A stretch of DNA of 47,360 nt from QHWK01 sp035315685 (GCA_035315685.1 DATFXR010000082.1:1-47360), one strand, 5' to 3'; shown: positions 15,302 to 24,668, numbered from the stretch's first letter. The notes: a model not told the origin generated them from the sequence alone. Numbers and translations are program-made.

Positions 15302-16798
15302 ATGGCACACTACGGCGGCGCCGAACGAGCCGCCATGTCGCAGCTGGCTACCTCCATCCACCCCAATGCGGCTCGTTCGCCTGCCGCCCCCCTGTCGCCT
15401 CCGCCGGCGATCGGCACCCGATCGGTGGTCCTCCTCGGCGCCCTGGCGATCGCCGCCGCCGGCTTCCGGTTGCTGCCGCTCGGAATCGACCCGCAGGCGC
15501 ACTCGGCGTTGGCGATCGGCATTTTCATGATCGGCTGCTGGATGACGCAAGTCCTCGACCACGGCATCGCTGGCATCCTCGGCTGTTTCCTGTTCTGGAT
15601 GCTCGGCGTCGCGAAATTCGAGACGGCCTTCTCCGGGTTTGCCGACAGCACGCCCTGGTTTCTGTTCGGCGCGATCTGCTTTGGGCTGATGGGGAGCAAG
15701 TCGGGCCTGGCGCGGCGCCTCGCGTATCTCGTGATGCGGCGTATCGGGTCCAGCTACCCGCGGCTGCTGCTCGGCCTGATCGTGTCGAATTTTCTGCTGA
15801 CCGCCGTCGTGCCGTCCGGCATCGCCCGCGTCGTGATGATGGCCGCGATCGCGGTGGGGTTGATCGAAGCGTTCGGCGTCGATCGAACGAGCAACATCGC
15901 CCGCGGCATGTTCGTGATCCTCGTCTACCAGGCGACGATCTTCGACAAGATGCTGATCGCCGGTGCCGCGTCGATCACTGCGCGGGGAGGGATCGAACGG
16001 TTCGGGCAGGTCGACGTCCTCTGGAGCCGATGGTTCCTCGCCTACCTGCCATGCGACGTCCTGGTGATGATCATCGCGTGGCGGATCGCGCTGTGGCTGT
16101 ATCCGCCCGAGGCGGCGGCGCTCCCCGGCGGCGCGGATTTCCTCCAGAGCCAGTTGAACGCGATGGGCCGGTGGTCGCCGGTCGAGTTCAAGACGGTAGC
16201 GCTGATGCTCGTGGCCATTGCGCTGTGGATGACCGATTTCCTCCACCATATTCCCGCGCCGATGGTCGGCCTCGGCATCGGCCTGATGTCGCTGATGCCG
16301 CGCATTGGCGTTCTCGATGCCGATGACGCGCGCACGATCAACTATCTGCCGATCTTCTTCGTGGCGGCGACGGTCAGTCTGAGCAACGTGCTCGTCCAGA
16401 CCAAGGCGCTCGACGTGGTCACCACCGCGCTGTTCGCCTGGATGACGCCGCATCTCACCGCCGGCTCCTGGTCGACGATGATTCTGTACTGGTCGGCCTT
16501 CGCCTACCACATCGTGATTGGCAACGAGATCGCGATGCTGTCGACGTCGCTGCCGATCCTGATGACCTACGCGCGCGACCACGCCATCAATCCGCTCACA
16601 CTCGGGATGATCTGGACGTTCGGCGCCGGACCGAAGATCTTCATCTACGAATCGGCGGTGCTGGTCGTCGGCTATTCGTACGGCTACTTCACGAACCGCG
16701 ACCTGATCAAGGTGGGGGCGATCCTCTCGATCGTGACCGCGTTGATCCTGCTGCTGCTCGTGCCGCTGTACTGGCCGCTCATCGGCATCACGGAATGA
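15302..16798 (+). CDS. DASS-family (SLC13-like) anion/dicarboxylate transporter
   Basis: The 498-residue protein has about 11 or more hydrophobic segments and the divalent anion:sodium symporter architecture, with the SNFLLTAVVPSGIARVVMM segment and a repeat-related GNEIAMLSTSLPILM segment near the second half. It would import a di- or tricarboxylate, possibly the aromatic acid handled by the neighbouring enzymes or a breakdown product. ATG 15302 is preceded by GGTGAGGG at good spacing; ATG 15335 is an alternative. It is divergent from the GntR regulator with a shared operator, the standard arrangement for substrate-induced uptake. Confidence 0.9.
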   Translation: MAHYGGAERAAMSQLATSIHPNAARSPAAPLSPPPAIGTRSVVLLGALAIAAAGFRLLPLGIDPQAHSALAIGIFMIGCWMTQVLDHGIAGILGCFLFWMLGVAKFETAFSGFADSTPWFLFGAICFGLMGSKSGLARRLAYLVMRRIGSSYPRLLLGLIVSNFLLTAVVPSGIARVVMMAAIAVGLIEAFGVDRTSNIARGMFVILVYQATIFDKMLIAGAASITARGGIERFGQVDVLWSRWFLAYLPCDVLVMIIAWRIALWLYPPEAAALPGGADFLQSQLNAMGRWSPVEFKTVALMLVAIALWMTDFLHHIPAPMVGLGIGLMSLMPRIGVLDADDARTINYLPIFFVAATVSLSNVLVQTKALDVVTTALFAWMTPHLTAGSWSTMILYWSAFAYHIVIGNEIAMLSTSLPILMTYARDHAINPLTLGMIWTFGAGPKIFIYESAVLVVGYSYGYFTNRDLIKVGAILSIVTALILLLLVPLYWPLIGITE

Positions 16799-16866
16799 GG
16801 AGTTGAAGGGCGGTAGACGGTGAGCAGCCGCGCAACCGAAGGAAAACAGCGGCAGAGCTCCGCGGT

Positions 16867-17589
16867 TTACCTGGGCTCTTTCGAATACGCGACGAACGAA
16901 AAGTCGAAGCGGTATTCCTGCTCGCCGGCCTGGAAGCGCACCTTGACCGCAATCGTGGCCGGCAACGCCAGGCCCGCCACGCGTGCTTCGAGCATCGGAC
17001 CGCTGGCTAATCGCGTGAACGGGATCGCGAGATCGACCGTCTTCCCCCCGCGGTCGGTCATCGAGATGACGCGCCCGCCGAAACCGTTCGGGACGAACGG
17101 TCGCGAGTAGTCATCATAGACATACAGCTGAAACAACCCGGCGGACGGGCAGGTCACCTCGACGTGCCAGTTGTTCGGCGCCATCGAGAACTGCCCGCCG
17201 TGCTTCGGGTTGTGATCGCCGTGCGGACGAAGCGAGTACTTCTCGACGAGCGTTCGTCTGTCGACGGGACAGCGGCCCGGAGTGAGCTCGGCGATCTGCC
17301 GATGGGACGGGCACGTAAACGACAGCGCCTTGATCATCCGTACGAGCGCGCGGCCGTCCTTCGCGCACCGCCCGGGCGTCCGTTGCGTGAGATCCGGATG
17401 CAGCTGGCAGCTCCAGACCGACTCGAGGCGGACCGCGACCAGCCGCATCGTGCAGATCGGACAGGCGCCTGCCGTATCAGTGATCACCTCGGGATGCATC
17501 GGGCAGGTCCACGAAACGGGAGGCAGCGGCCGCGCCGGTGCGATTGCCGCAACCGCCGCCAACATCAGGTCGCGACGTGAGATCGGCAC
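16867..17589 (-). CDS. Tat-exported protein with three heavy-metal-binding (CxxH/CPxC) repeats
   Basis: The 240-residue protein begins with a twin-arginine-type signal (PISRRDLMLAAVAAIAPARP). Three consecutive repeats of about 40 residues follow: WTCPMHPEVITDTAGACPIC-TM, WSCQLHPDLTQRTPGRCAKD and FTCPSHRQIAELTPGRCPVD. The first is a canonical heavy-metal-binding domain like those in Cu/Ag efflux proteins; the second and third have lost one or more of the later ligands. The C-terminal half (about residues 115-240) is an immunoglobulin-like region (WHVEVTCPSAGLFQLYVYDD) of unknown role. GTG 17589 is chosen so the protein starts at the signal peptide; ATG 17643 is possible. It probably binds Cu or another soft metal in the periplasm. 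Confidence 0.8.
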   Translation of the reverse strand: MPISRRDLMLAAVAAIAPARPLPPVSWTCPMHPEVITDTAGACPICTMRLVAVRLESVWSCQLHPDLTQRTPGRCAKDGRALVRMIKALSFTCPSHRQIAELTPGRCPVDRRTLVEKYSLRPHGDHNPKHGGQFSMAPNNWHVEVTCPSAGLFQLYVYDDYSRPFVPNGFGGRVISMTDRGGKTVDLAIPFTRLASGPMLEARVAGLALPATIAVKVRFQAGEQEYRFDFSFVAYSKEPR

Positions 17590-17636
17590 GACGCCGCAGT
17601 ATCGCACACGACGTGGAACCGGACGGCGTGAAGCGC

Positions 17637-17665
17637 TTGACACCCCACGGAGCGCGGACTAGCAT
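17637..17665 (+). promoter_or_regulatory. Promoter of the bicupin gene (TTGACA-N17-TAGCAT)
   Basis: A perfect -35 TTGACA (17637-17642) is spaced 17 bp from TAGCAT (17660-17665). Transcription would start near 17672, just before the operator at 17676-17690, a classic steric-repression layout. Confidence 0.65.
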
Positions 17666-17675
17666 GCGGCGCAAT

Positions 17676-17690
17676 AAAGGTAAGACCAAT
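17676..17690. promoter_or_regulatory. GntR/FadR-type operator (AAAGGTAAGACCAAT)
   Basis: The site covers the ribosome-binding region and the first two bases of the bicupin start codon (ATG 17689), directly after the predicted transcription start. Confidence 0.75.
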
Positions 17691-18735
17691 GAAGCGACTG
17701 GCGATCGCCCTGCTCATCGGATGCTCCATCGCGATGCCGACCGTTCAGGCGCAGCGCCGGGTGAAGTTCGACGGCAAGGTCGACTACAGCCTGACTGTCG
17801 AGAAGCAGAGCGCCGCGCAGGTCACCGCGTGGTGGCAGCCGTTCATCGATGAGAACACGCTCGAAGGGTACTGCTGGGACCTCAACAAGCTGCCGCTCGC
17901 CGATCGTCCGCAGGTCGGCGACAGGGCGAAAGTGCTCAGGGTCGGCGGGGCGGGCCAGCTCACGCAGGTCGTCGAGATCCCGCCAGGCAGGAAAACCGTC
18001 TGGCACGGGTTCGGCTGGGAAGGCGAGGCGCTGTTCTACGTTTTGAGCGGGCGCGGTCAGACCGAGTACCGCGGGATGACCGGCGGCCTCCCGTCGAACA
18101 AGTACACCTGGAAGAAGAATTCGCTGTTCTCGATCCCGGTCGACCACGAGATGCAGCACACCAACCTGGATGCGACGCAGCCCGTGCGCATGCTCGCCGT
18201 GACCGGCTACGCGATCAACCTGTACCCGTACGTGGCGGAGGAGCTGCGCAGCGCGCATCAGAATCCCGCGGAGGGACCTGAAGAGCGCGCGCGCGTGTTG
18301 GCGACGACGACCTATCCCGGCCACTACGTGGAGGACCTGCGCGATCATCCAGTCGCCATGCGCGAAGCACGGGCCGATCGCACCGCCTTCTTCAACATGA
18401 TGTCGACGGTGGGACACCGGACGCATCCCAACGTGCACATCAGCGAGCTGGTGGGACCGCAGGCGTACGCGCACAAGCACGGCAACCAGCCGATCTTCAT
18501 CATCCTCAAGGGCGCCGGCTATGACATCTGGTCGGAGGCGCACGATCTCAAGGAGTACGAAGCAGCGGTGAAGGCCAAGACCGCGCATCGCGCCGATTAC
18601 GGAACCGGCACATTGTGCGGCGTGCCCGGCGGACCGCATTGGCACCAGCATTTCAGCACCGGCAGCGAGCCGCTGCGGTATCTCGCGATCGTGCCGCGCG
18701 GCGAGTACGAAGAGAAACCAGCCAGCAGCAAGTAG
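17689..18735 (+). CDS. Secreted bicupin protein (putative metal-dependent dioxygenase-like)
   Basis: The 348-residue protein has a signal peptide (MKRLAIALLIGCSIAMPTVQ-AQ) and two cupin barrels. The N-terminal barrel has WHGFGWEGEALFYVLSGRG; the C-terminal barrel has AYAHKHGNQPIFIILKGAGY and GVPGGPHWHQHFSTG, giving His-x-His and a later His as probable metal ligands. The fold resembles gentisate 1,2-dioxygenase-type bicupins, but those are cytoplasmic, so an extracytoplasmic dioxygenase or a binding protein are both possible. Promoter and operator lie directly upstream, linking it to the GntR regulon. A diverged paralogue is at 20170-21327. Confidence 0.82.
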   Translation: MKRLAIALLIGCSIAMPTVQAQRRVKFDGKVDYSLTVEKQSAAQVTAWWQPFIDENTLEGYCWDLNKLPLADRPQVGDRAKVLRVGGAGQLTQVVEIPPGRKTVWHGFGWEGEALFYVLSGRGQTEYRGMTGGLPSNKYTWKKNSLFSIPVDHEMQHTNLDATQPVRMLAVTGYAINLYPYVAEELRSAHQNPAEGPEERARVLATTTYPGHYVEDLRDHPVAMREARADRTAFFNMMSTVGHRTHPNVHISELVGPQAYAHKHGNQPIFIILKGAGYDIWSEAHDLKEYEAAVKAKTAHRADYGTGTLCGVPGGPHWHQHFSTGSEPLRYLAIVPRGEYEEKPASSK

Positions 18736-18742
18736 GCGCCAC

Positions 18743-20038
18743 GTGTCGCGCGTGCGAATCGCGCTGCTGAGCGTCTGCATCGCGCTCGGTGGCGTGGCGC
18801 TCGCCGCACACGCCTCGAGCGTCAGCCACGCGCAGTTCGCAATCGGCGAACGCACGGTCAACGTCATCGTTCGTCTGCCGATGGACGACCTCGATCTGCT
18901 GCTGCGGCTCGATCGGGATCTCGACGGCCGCGTGTCGCCGGCGGAGATCGAAGCGGCGCGAGGCCGCCTCGCGCCGTACCTGGTCAAACATCTGCACGTT
19001 CGCGCGGACAGCGTCGAGCTGGCTCCGACCGTGGGTGCCCTGACCGTCTGGCACGATGCGGCCGGGTTCGAATACCTCGAAGCCGCAGCCACGAGCGAGG
19101 CGCGACGGCCGCTCCGGGTTGTGTCGATTCGCTCCGATTTCCTGGTCGAGCTCTACCCCGGCCACTCGACGCAGGCGACCATCTCCGCCGGGGGTCGAAC
19201 CGATCGATTCGTGTTGCGAACCGGCGCCGCGTACGAGCGGCGCGTGGCCGAGGAGCGCTGGACCGCGCCCGCGATCGCGCTCGGCGCAGCTGCGATCCTC
19301 GCACTCCTGTGGTTCGCCCGCCGCCCGAGGCGGCCGTTCGCGCCGATCGCGGCCATTCTGCTCCTCACCGGCAGCGCACGCGCCGACGTCATCATGACCG
19401 CCGCCGGCCTGAACGCGACGCTGAAAACGATGGAGCGGCTGAAGCAGGAGACGGCGAGCGGACCGGAGGCGCAACGCGCCAACGCAACGTTTCAGCTCGC
19501 GGTGCAGGCGGACCGGCTCGCCTCGCTGATGAACGACGAAGTCGCTTCGCATGGCATGGAGCAGCGCGAGTTGATCGAGCTGGCCTTGAGTCGGACGAAA
19601 GAGCTCGGGATGGCCATCGCCTACAACCGCGACAAGAAGAAGTTCTTTTACGACGGCGCGGCTTTTCAGCACTACCTCAGCGCAGCCCCACGCGGCGTAC
19701 ATGCCGCCGACGCCGAGTTCACGCTGCTCGCCTACCAGTTCTATCAGTCCGACGGCAGCGACGTGCAGCAGGTACTGTCGGCCGCAGCAGCGACGAAACG
19801 CTTCCTCGCGCGGCATCCGGCGTACAAGGCGAACGCTGAGCTCAGTCTGTATCTCGCGATCGACTACCGCGACGCATATCGGCACTACCGCGACGGGCAG
19901 GATGTCGCGGCGGCAGCGAAATTCCGGCGGCTCACGCGCGCCGAGTACCAGCGAATCGTGCGCCAGTATGCCGGGACCGAGCAGGCGAGCTCCGCGCGCC
20001 AGCTGCTGCAACGGTTCGATGAGGAAACGCGTCGGTAG
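18743..20038 (+). CDS. Secreted/membrane protein with EF-hand-like loop and helical repeat domain
   Basis: The 431-residue protein starts 8 bp after the bicupin and is probably co-transcribed. It has a signal peptide (VRIALLSVCIALGGVALAA), a beta-rich N-terminal domain containing a calcium-type loop DRDLDGRVSPAE (Asp57, Asp59, Asp61, Glu68), a membrane segment near residue 180 (APAIALGAAAILALLWFA) and a second hydrophobic stretch ending SARA (about 197-212). After that comes a soluble alpha-helical part with TPR-like character. The second stretch looks like an internal signal peptide, so the gene may be a fusion of two secreted proteins. I do not recognise a named family. Confidence 0.75.
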   Translation: MSRVRIALLSVCIALGGVALAAHASSVSHAQFAIGERTVNVIVRLPMDDLDLLLRLDRDLDGRVSPAEIEAARGRLAPYLVKHLHVRADSVELAPTVGALTVWHDAAGFEYLEAAATSEARRPLRVVSIRSDFLVELYPGHSTQATISAGGRTDRFVLRTGAAYERRVAEERWTAPAIALGAAAILALLWFARRPRRPFAPIAAILLLTGSARADVIMTAAGLNATLKTMERLKQETASGPEAQRANATFQLAVQADRLASLMNDEVASHGMEQRELIELALSRTKELGMAIAYNRDKKKFFYDGAAFQHYLSAAPRGVHAADAEFTLLAYQFYQSDGSDVQQVLSAAAATKRFLARHPAYKANAELSLYLAIDYRDAYRHYRDGQDVAAAAKFRRLTRAEYQRIVRQYAGTEQASSARQLLQRFDEETRR

Positions 20039-20169
20039 CGTCCGGTCTCAGCAGCCTCGTGCGCGGCGTCGCGGACGTCGTCGTGCCGATTATCGACCTG
20101 ACACGGACCTTCGATGCGATCGGCCGACGTGTCGGCTGCCGGTAGAAATCAGGAAGCCAGGAATCCGGA

Positions 20170-21327
20170 TCATTTCTCTTTCACCAGTTTCCCCCCGCGC
20201 TTAGCGACTTCCTTGGCGAACTCCTGCTCGATCTCCGGCGGATCGTTTTCGACCTGATCCTCGAAGCGCAGGCCGAGGCGGGAGACGAGCGTCGGCGCGT
20301 TGATCGCCAGATAACGCGCCGGTTCCTTCCCCGGGTTCAGGTGCTGGTGGTACCAATAGATCGGCGGGACGAACACCGTTCCTTCGTGCCAGTCGACACG
20401 CGTCCGCTTCTCGGCGCCTTCCTTCCAGGTGAGCGAATAGCCGTCGCCGGACAGCAGCAGGATGAAGGCGTCGCTGCTGTGACGATGGGCGCGCTTGTAG
20501 ACGCCGCCTGGCATCTCGGAGACGTGGAAGTCGACCATCGTGTCGCCCCCCATCCGCCAGTGCATGTTCGTCGTGTTCTTGCCGCGCCGCTCGTAGGCGT
20601 CGAGCTTGAACGCGAGCGCGTCGGGCACGAGATTGGTGACGGTCTGGTTCGGGCCGACGTGATCGGTCTTCCGCAAAAAGTCTTCCTGCGCGTTGTAGCG
20701 ATCGCGGAACTCGAACGGGTTCTCGTAGACGAACTTCACGCTATCGGTCGAGTTCATCACGAAGGGGAAGCTCGTCACCGCCAGCAGTCGCACCGGCTGG
20801 TCGCTGTCGTTGAAGTGCTGGTACTTGACGTTCAGCGGCACCGCGAACAGCGACCGCATCTTCCAGTCGACCCGTTCGGGCCGCCGGCCCTCCTGCTGAA
20901 TGATCGTATGGCCCGGACCGCCGAAGAAGTACAGGCCCTCTTCGAACATGTGACGCTGCGGCTTGGTCTGGCCGTGCGCAGGAATCTCGAGCACGAAGCC
21001 GTCGATGATCTGGTAATCCGCCATCCGGATGTACAGGCCGTCGACACCCATGTCCGCCCACGGTTTGAGCGGCACCGTCCGCGCGTCGTCGATGACGAGG
21101 CCGGAGAACATCGGGATGCGCGACTTCGCCCGAGCGAGCCATTGATCGTACGGCGTGTTCTCCGGCACGACGCGGCTCATTGTCGGTCCGACTTTTTCGA
21201 GGCGGCCGCCGTCCTCGCTCGTGCGCGGCCGGCGCTGTTCAGGCTGCCGTGCCGCGAGGACGGCACAGCCGACGGCCAGCACCGCCGCGCCAACGCGCAG
21301 CGACTTCCAGATGTGCCTGTTCGTCAT
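20170..21327 (-). CDS. Secreted bicupin protein
   Basis: The 385-residue protein has an N-terminal export signal (RVGAAVLAVGCAVLAA) and two cupin domains. The N-terminal one contains IPAHGQTKPQRHMFEEGLYF; the C-terminal one has VYKRAHRHSSDAFILLLSGD and PIYWYHQHLNPG, retaining a His-x-His plus late His metal set. It is related in layout to the bicupin at 17689-18735 but clearly diverged. It follows the TonB receptor (21337-24504) after 9 bp on the same strand, so an outer-membrane importer and a periplasmic bicupin are likely made together. This pairing suggests the bicupin handles what the receptor imports. Confidence 0.82.
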   Translation of the reverse strand: MTNRHIWKSLRVGAAVLAVGCAVLAARQPEQRRPRTSEDGGRLEKVGPTMSRVVPENTPYDQWLARAKSRIPMFSGLVIDDARTVPLKPWADMGVDGLYIRMADYQIIDGFVLEIPAHGQTKPQRHMFEEGLYFFGGPGHTIIQQEGRRPERVDWKMRSLFAVPLNVKYQHFNDSDQPVRLLAVTSFPFVMNSTDSVKFVYENPFEFRDRYNAQEDFLRKTDHVGPNQTVTNLVPDALAFKLDAYERRGKNTTNMHWRMGGDTMVDFHVSEMPGGVYKRAHRHSSDAFILLLSGDGYSLTWKEGAEKRTRVDWHEGTVFVPPIYWYHQHLNPGKEPARYLAINAPTLVSRLGLRFEDQVENDPPEIEQEFAKEVAKRGGKLVKEK

Positions 21328-21336
21328 GACACCATC

Positions 21337-24300
21337 CTAGAACACGAACTTCAGTCCCAGCTGCACCTGACGCGATGAGGTCGCGGTGCGCACGACGTTG
21401 GTTGCGGTCGGCACGCGGGTGCCGTCACTGTTGAAGAGCACCGCCGAGTTCGGCGTCGCGAAGTTCGCGCGGTTGAACAGGTTGAAGACTTCGACTCGGA
21501 ACTGCAGGTTCTTCCCGCCGACGATCACGTTCTTGAAGATGGACAGGTCGACCATCTTCAGGTCCGGTCCTCGCAAGGAATTGCGGGCGACGTTGCCGTA
21601 CTCGCCTTTCGCGGGCAGGACGAAGGCGTTCGCGTCGAACCAGTTGTTCGGGTCGCCCAGGATCGCGTTGTCGGGGTTGAACCCGGGCGCCCAGTCCGGC
21701 TTCTGCGGATTCGGATCGCTCGAGCCATCGCCGGCGTAGTCGTAGCCGATGAGCGGGGTGAACGGAATACCGCTGGCGTAATTCGCAATCACGCCGACCT
21801 GCCACCCGCTGAGGAGCTGCCGTGCCGCGCCGGTCTGGCTCTGTCCGAACGGCAGTTGATAGACCGCGTTGACGACGACCGTGTGGCGGACATCGTAGCT
21901 CGATGGACCGAGCTCGTTTTCCGGCAGGAAATAGTTGGTGGCGCTGCCGGCGCCGTTGTCGAAGTCGGACGACCCGATGAGGCCCCCGGACCACGTGTCG
22001 CGCGAGTTCCCGTAGGTGTAGGAGGCCTGGAACAGGAGACCGCGCGAGTACCTGCGATTCACCGTGGCCGTCAAGCCGTTGTACCACGATCGCGCGGCGT
22101 TGGTCCGCGTGCGGATGCGTCCCCAGCTCGGGAACGGCAGCGACGAGCCCGGCACGACCTGCCAGTGTCCATCGGCCGCGTTGAACTGCACCGGTCTGGC
22201 ATTCGGATCGCTGTAGAACGGCAGATGGTAGCCGCGTGATCCGATGTAGCCGATTTCGGCGACCAGCTGCCCGGAAAACTCATGGGCGACGCTCGCGTGG
22301 TACTGCGTGGTATAAGGCTGCCGCGCGTCGTAGTCGATGAACTCGGAGCGCTTCTGCACGGCGAGCCCGGTGCCCTGCTCGAGCAGTATCTGGATCGGCG
22401 GTCCGAACACGGGCACGGTGCGGATGTCGACGCCGGCGAAGTACGGATAGATCCGGAAGCTCGTGCCGCGATAGTACGAAGTGGTCAGCGGCTGATAGAA
22501 CAGCCCGGAGCCCGCCTTGATCGATGTGCGCTGATCGCCGAACGGATTCCACGCGACGCCGACGCGCGGCGCGAAATCGAGCTTCGACGGGTTCTTGAAA
22601 AAATCGCTGCCGGGCGTGACGCCATTCGGCCCCGATTCGAGATCGGCGAAGCTGAGGAGTCCTGCCACCTGCGCGTTGACGTCGTAGGGGATCGTGAAGA
22701 ACTCGTAGCGCAGGCCATAGCTCAGCGTGAAATTGTCGGACGGCTTCCACTCGTCCTGACCGAAGAACGCGACGTAGCTTTGTCGCATCCGGCGCTGCGT
22801 GTCGGTGTCCGGCATGTTGCCGGTGAAGCGGTTCACCGTGCCGCGCAGGAAGTTCTGCAGGTTCGTGAAACGGAACTCGCCGCCGTAGCGCGAGTACGAG
22901 AAGCCGTCGAAGTGGTAGCGCTGCACGTCGCCCCCGAATCTGACCGTGTGCGCGCTCGAGCTGAGGGTGACCGTGTCGGACACCTGGAAGAGCGTCTGGC
23001 GGTAGTTGATCGGCGTCGATGCGGTCGTCCCGACCTGCGTGATGCCGCTCTGGATGGTGATCGCGCCGAAGTGCGGATCGGTCGTGAAGTACATGCTGGG
23101 CGGGACGACGACGGTCGGCGTGACGTCGTCGTCGCGGCCGGTGTAGTTGATCGCTCCGCGCGCGACATTGAGCACGCGTGAGCTGAACAGATGCTGATCT
23201 TGAACAGTGAAATACCGCGTGTCGGTGTTCGTGGCCTCGAGGAACAGCGGATGGTCCTGCTGCGTCAGCGCGTCGGACTTGTCGCGCGATACTCGCACGA
23301 ACATCGAGTTGTTGTTCGTCAGCTGCCAATCGACCTTGCCGACGAGGAAATGCTCGTGCGTTGGATCGACTGCCGAGTAGCGGTACTCGCCGGTTCCGTC
23401 GCCGTAATCCTGTCCGTTCGGAATCGGGTAGAGCAATTCGAGGTACGGTTTGACGAGCGGGCTGATGACCACCGGTCCCGTCGGCAGCACGCCGTTGTGG
23501 GCGGCGGCAGTGGGCAGCCGGGCAATGTGCGTCAGCGACAGATCCTGCCGCAGCCCTTCATAGCTGCCGAAATAGAACAGTTGGTTCTGGACGATCGGGC
23601 CGCCGGCGGTGCCGCCGAACTGGTTGCGCGTGAACGGCGGGTTGATCTGCTCGCCGGTCGTCGGGTCAATTGGATCGAAGAAATTCGGCGAATCGAGGTG
23701 GCTGTTGCGGAGGAATTCGAACGCCGTGCCATGGAGCCTGTTCGTGCCCGATTTCGTCACGGCACTGATGACGCCGCCCGCGGCGCGTCCGAACTCGGCG
23801 CTGTAGTCGTGCGTCTGCACGCTGAATTCCTTCACCGCATCGACGCCGAGCAGGACGCCGGCCATGCTCGACGGCGCCTTGTCGGAGATGTCGGCGATGT
23901 TGGTCCCTTCGAGCAGATAGCCGGTCATCTCGGGTCGCGCGCCGCCGATCGAGAGCTGCGTGTTGCCGAAGCCGCCGGTGAAATCGCGCGCGGTGCCGCG
24001 GCTGACCGTGACGCCCGGCTGCAGGGTCGCCAGCTGCATGAAGCTGCGGCCGTTCAGCGGCAGCTCCGCAATCTGCGTCTGCGAGACGACCCCGCCCGCG
24101 ACCGCGCTGCTCAAGTCGACGTTGGTGGCCGCGCCCTGGACGACGACCTGTTCGCTCACGCTGCCGACCTTCATCGTGAGGTCGGCAACCACGTCGCGGC
24201 CGATTTCCACGACGAGGTTGTCGCGCTTGGCCGAGGTGAAGCCCGGCAGGTCGGCGCTGACGCTGTACACACCGGGCGGCAGGTTCAAGGCGCGATAGTG

Positions 24301-24504
24301 GCCGTTCGGGTCGGTCACCAGCGTACGCGTCGCGCCGTTCTCGACGTTGCTCACCTGAATGGTCGCACCTGGCAGCACCGATTTCGACTCGTCGACGACG
24401 ACGCCGTAGATCGTCCCGGTCGTCGCCTGTGCACGGATCGCGGGCGGCCCAGCGAAGAAGGCAAGCAGCGAGATGCTCAGAATCGCGCGACCAGAACATC
24501 GCAT
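21337..24504 (-). CDS. TonB-dependent receptor with carboxypeptidase-regulatory N-terminal domain (Oar-like)
   Basis: The 1055-residue outer-membrane receptor begins with a signal peptide (MRCSGRAILSISLLAFFAGP...IRAQ), then a carboxypeptidase-regulatory-like domain (IYGVVVDESKSVLPGATIQV), a plug (AELPLNGRSFMQLATLQPGV, VTKSGTNRLHGTAFEFLRN) and a large barrel ending in QLGLKFVF. ATG 24504 is chosen over the longer frame from 24630 because a GAGGAGG ribosome site and a proper signal peptide start there. It would import a large substrate using TonB. An operator at 24518-24532 adjoins its ribosome site and a second one lies at 24630-24644. It leads a two-gene unit with the bicupin. Confidence 0.93.
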   Translation of the reverse strand: MRCSGRAILSISLLAFFAGPPAIRAQATTGTIYGVVVDESKSVLPGATIQVSNVENGATRTLVTDPNGHYRALNLPPGVYSVSADLPGFTSAKRDNLVVEIGRDVVADLTMKVGSVSEQVVVQGAATNVDLSSAVAGGVVSQTQIAELPLNGRSFMQLATLQPGVTVSRGTARDFTGGFGNTQLSIGGARPEMTGYLLEGTNIADISDKAPSSMAGVLLGVDAVKEFSVQTHDYSAEFGRAAGGVISAVTKSGTNRLHGTAFEFLRNSHLDSPNFFDPIDPTTGEQINPPFTRNQFGGTAGGPIVQNQLFYFGSYEGLRQDLSLTHIARLPTAAAHNGVLPTGPVVISPLVKPYLELLYPIPNGQDYGDGTGEYRYSAVDPTHEHFLVGKVDWQLTNNNSMFVRVSRDKSDALTQQDHPLFLEATNTDTRYFTVQDQHLFSSRVLNVARGAINYTGRDDDVTPTVVVPPSMYFTTDPHFGAITIQSGITQVGTTASTPINYRQTLFQVSDTVTLSSSAHTVRFGGDVQRYHFDGFSYSRYGGEFRFTNLQNFLRGTVNRFTGNMPDTDTQRRMRQSYVAFFGQDEWKPSDNFTLSYGLRYEFFTIPYDVNAQVAGLLSFADLESGPNGVTPGSDFFKNPSKLDFAPRVGVAWNPFGDQRTSIKAGSGLFYQPLTTSYYRGTSFRIYPYFAGVDIRTVPVFGPPIQILLEQGTGLAVQKRSEFIDYDARQPYTTQYHASVAHEFSGQLVAEIGYIGSRGYHLPFYSDPNARPVQFNAADGHWQVVPGSSLPFPSWGRIRTRTNAARSWYNGLTATVNRRYSRGLLFQASYTYGNSRDTWSGGLIGSSDFDNGAGSATNYFLPENELGPSSYDVRHTVVVNAVYQLPFGQSQTGAARQLLSGWQVGVIANYASGIPFTPLIGYDYAGDGSSDPNPQKPDWAPGFNPDNAILGDPNNWFDANAFVLPAKGEYGNVARNSLRGPDLKMVDLSIFKNVIVGGKNLQFRVEVFNLFNRANFATPNSAVLFNSDGTRVPTATNVVRTATSSRQVQLGLKFVF

Positions 24505-24517
24505 CGCATCCTCCTCA

Positions 24518-24532
24518 ATTGGTCCTACCTTT
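24518..24532. promoter_or_regulatory. GntR/FadR-type operator (reverse strand AAAGGTAGGACCAAT)
   Basis: The site ends 14 bp before the TonB receptor start and touches its ribosome-binding site. A -35-like TTGACT lies upstream on the minus strand at 24569-24564, so the operator would be downstream of transcription start. Confidence 0.75.
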
Positions 24533-24629
24533 GCGCGCTTAGCGTCTATGGTTTCTTTACCTGAGTCAAGCGCAAGTTTGGCTGGTCGACGCGACCCACA
24601 ATCGCGCGATTCGATCCCTTGGATCGTCA

Positions 24630-24644
24630 AAAGGTCTGACCTTT
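24630..24644. promoter_or_regulatory. GntR/FadR-type operator, perfect palindrome (AAAGGTCTGACCTTT)
   Basis: This is the only perfectly symmetric copy of the element (7-bp arms, central T). It lies 112 bp from the 24518 site and 25 bp upstream of the Bat-operon promoter, so it may serve either the TonB receptor (minus) or the Bat operon (plus). Confidence 0.7.
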
Positions 24645-24668
24645 GAGTGAGTCGGCAATCCGCGTCCG

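Noticed and set aside
20123..20136. GCCGAC-GT-GTCGGC inverted repeat between convergent genes as a terminator
   Set aside because: The loop is too small unless the stem shortens to 5 bp, and no T-tract follows on either strand.
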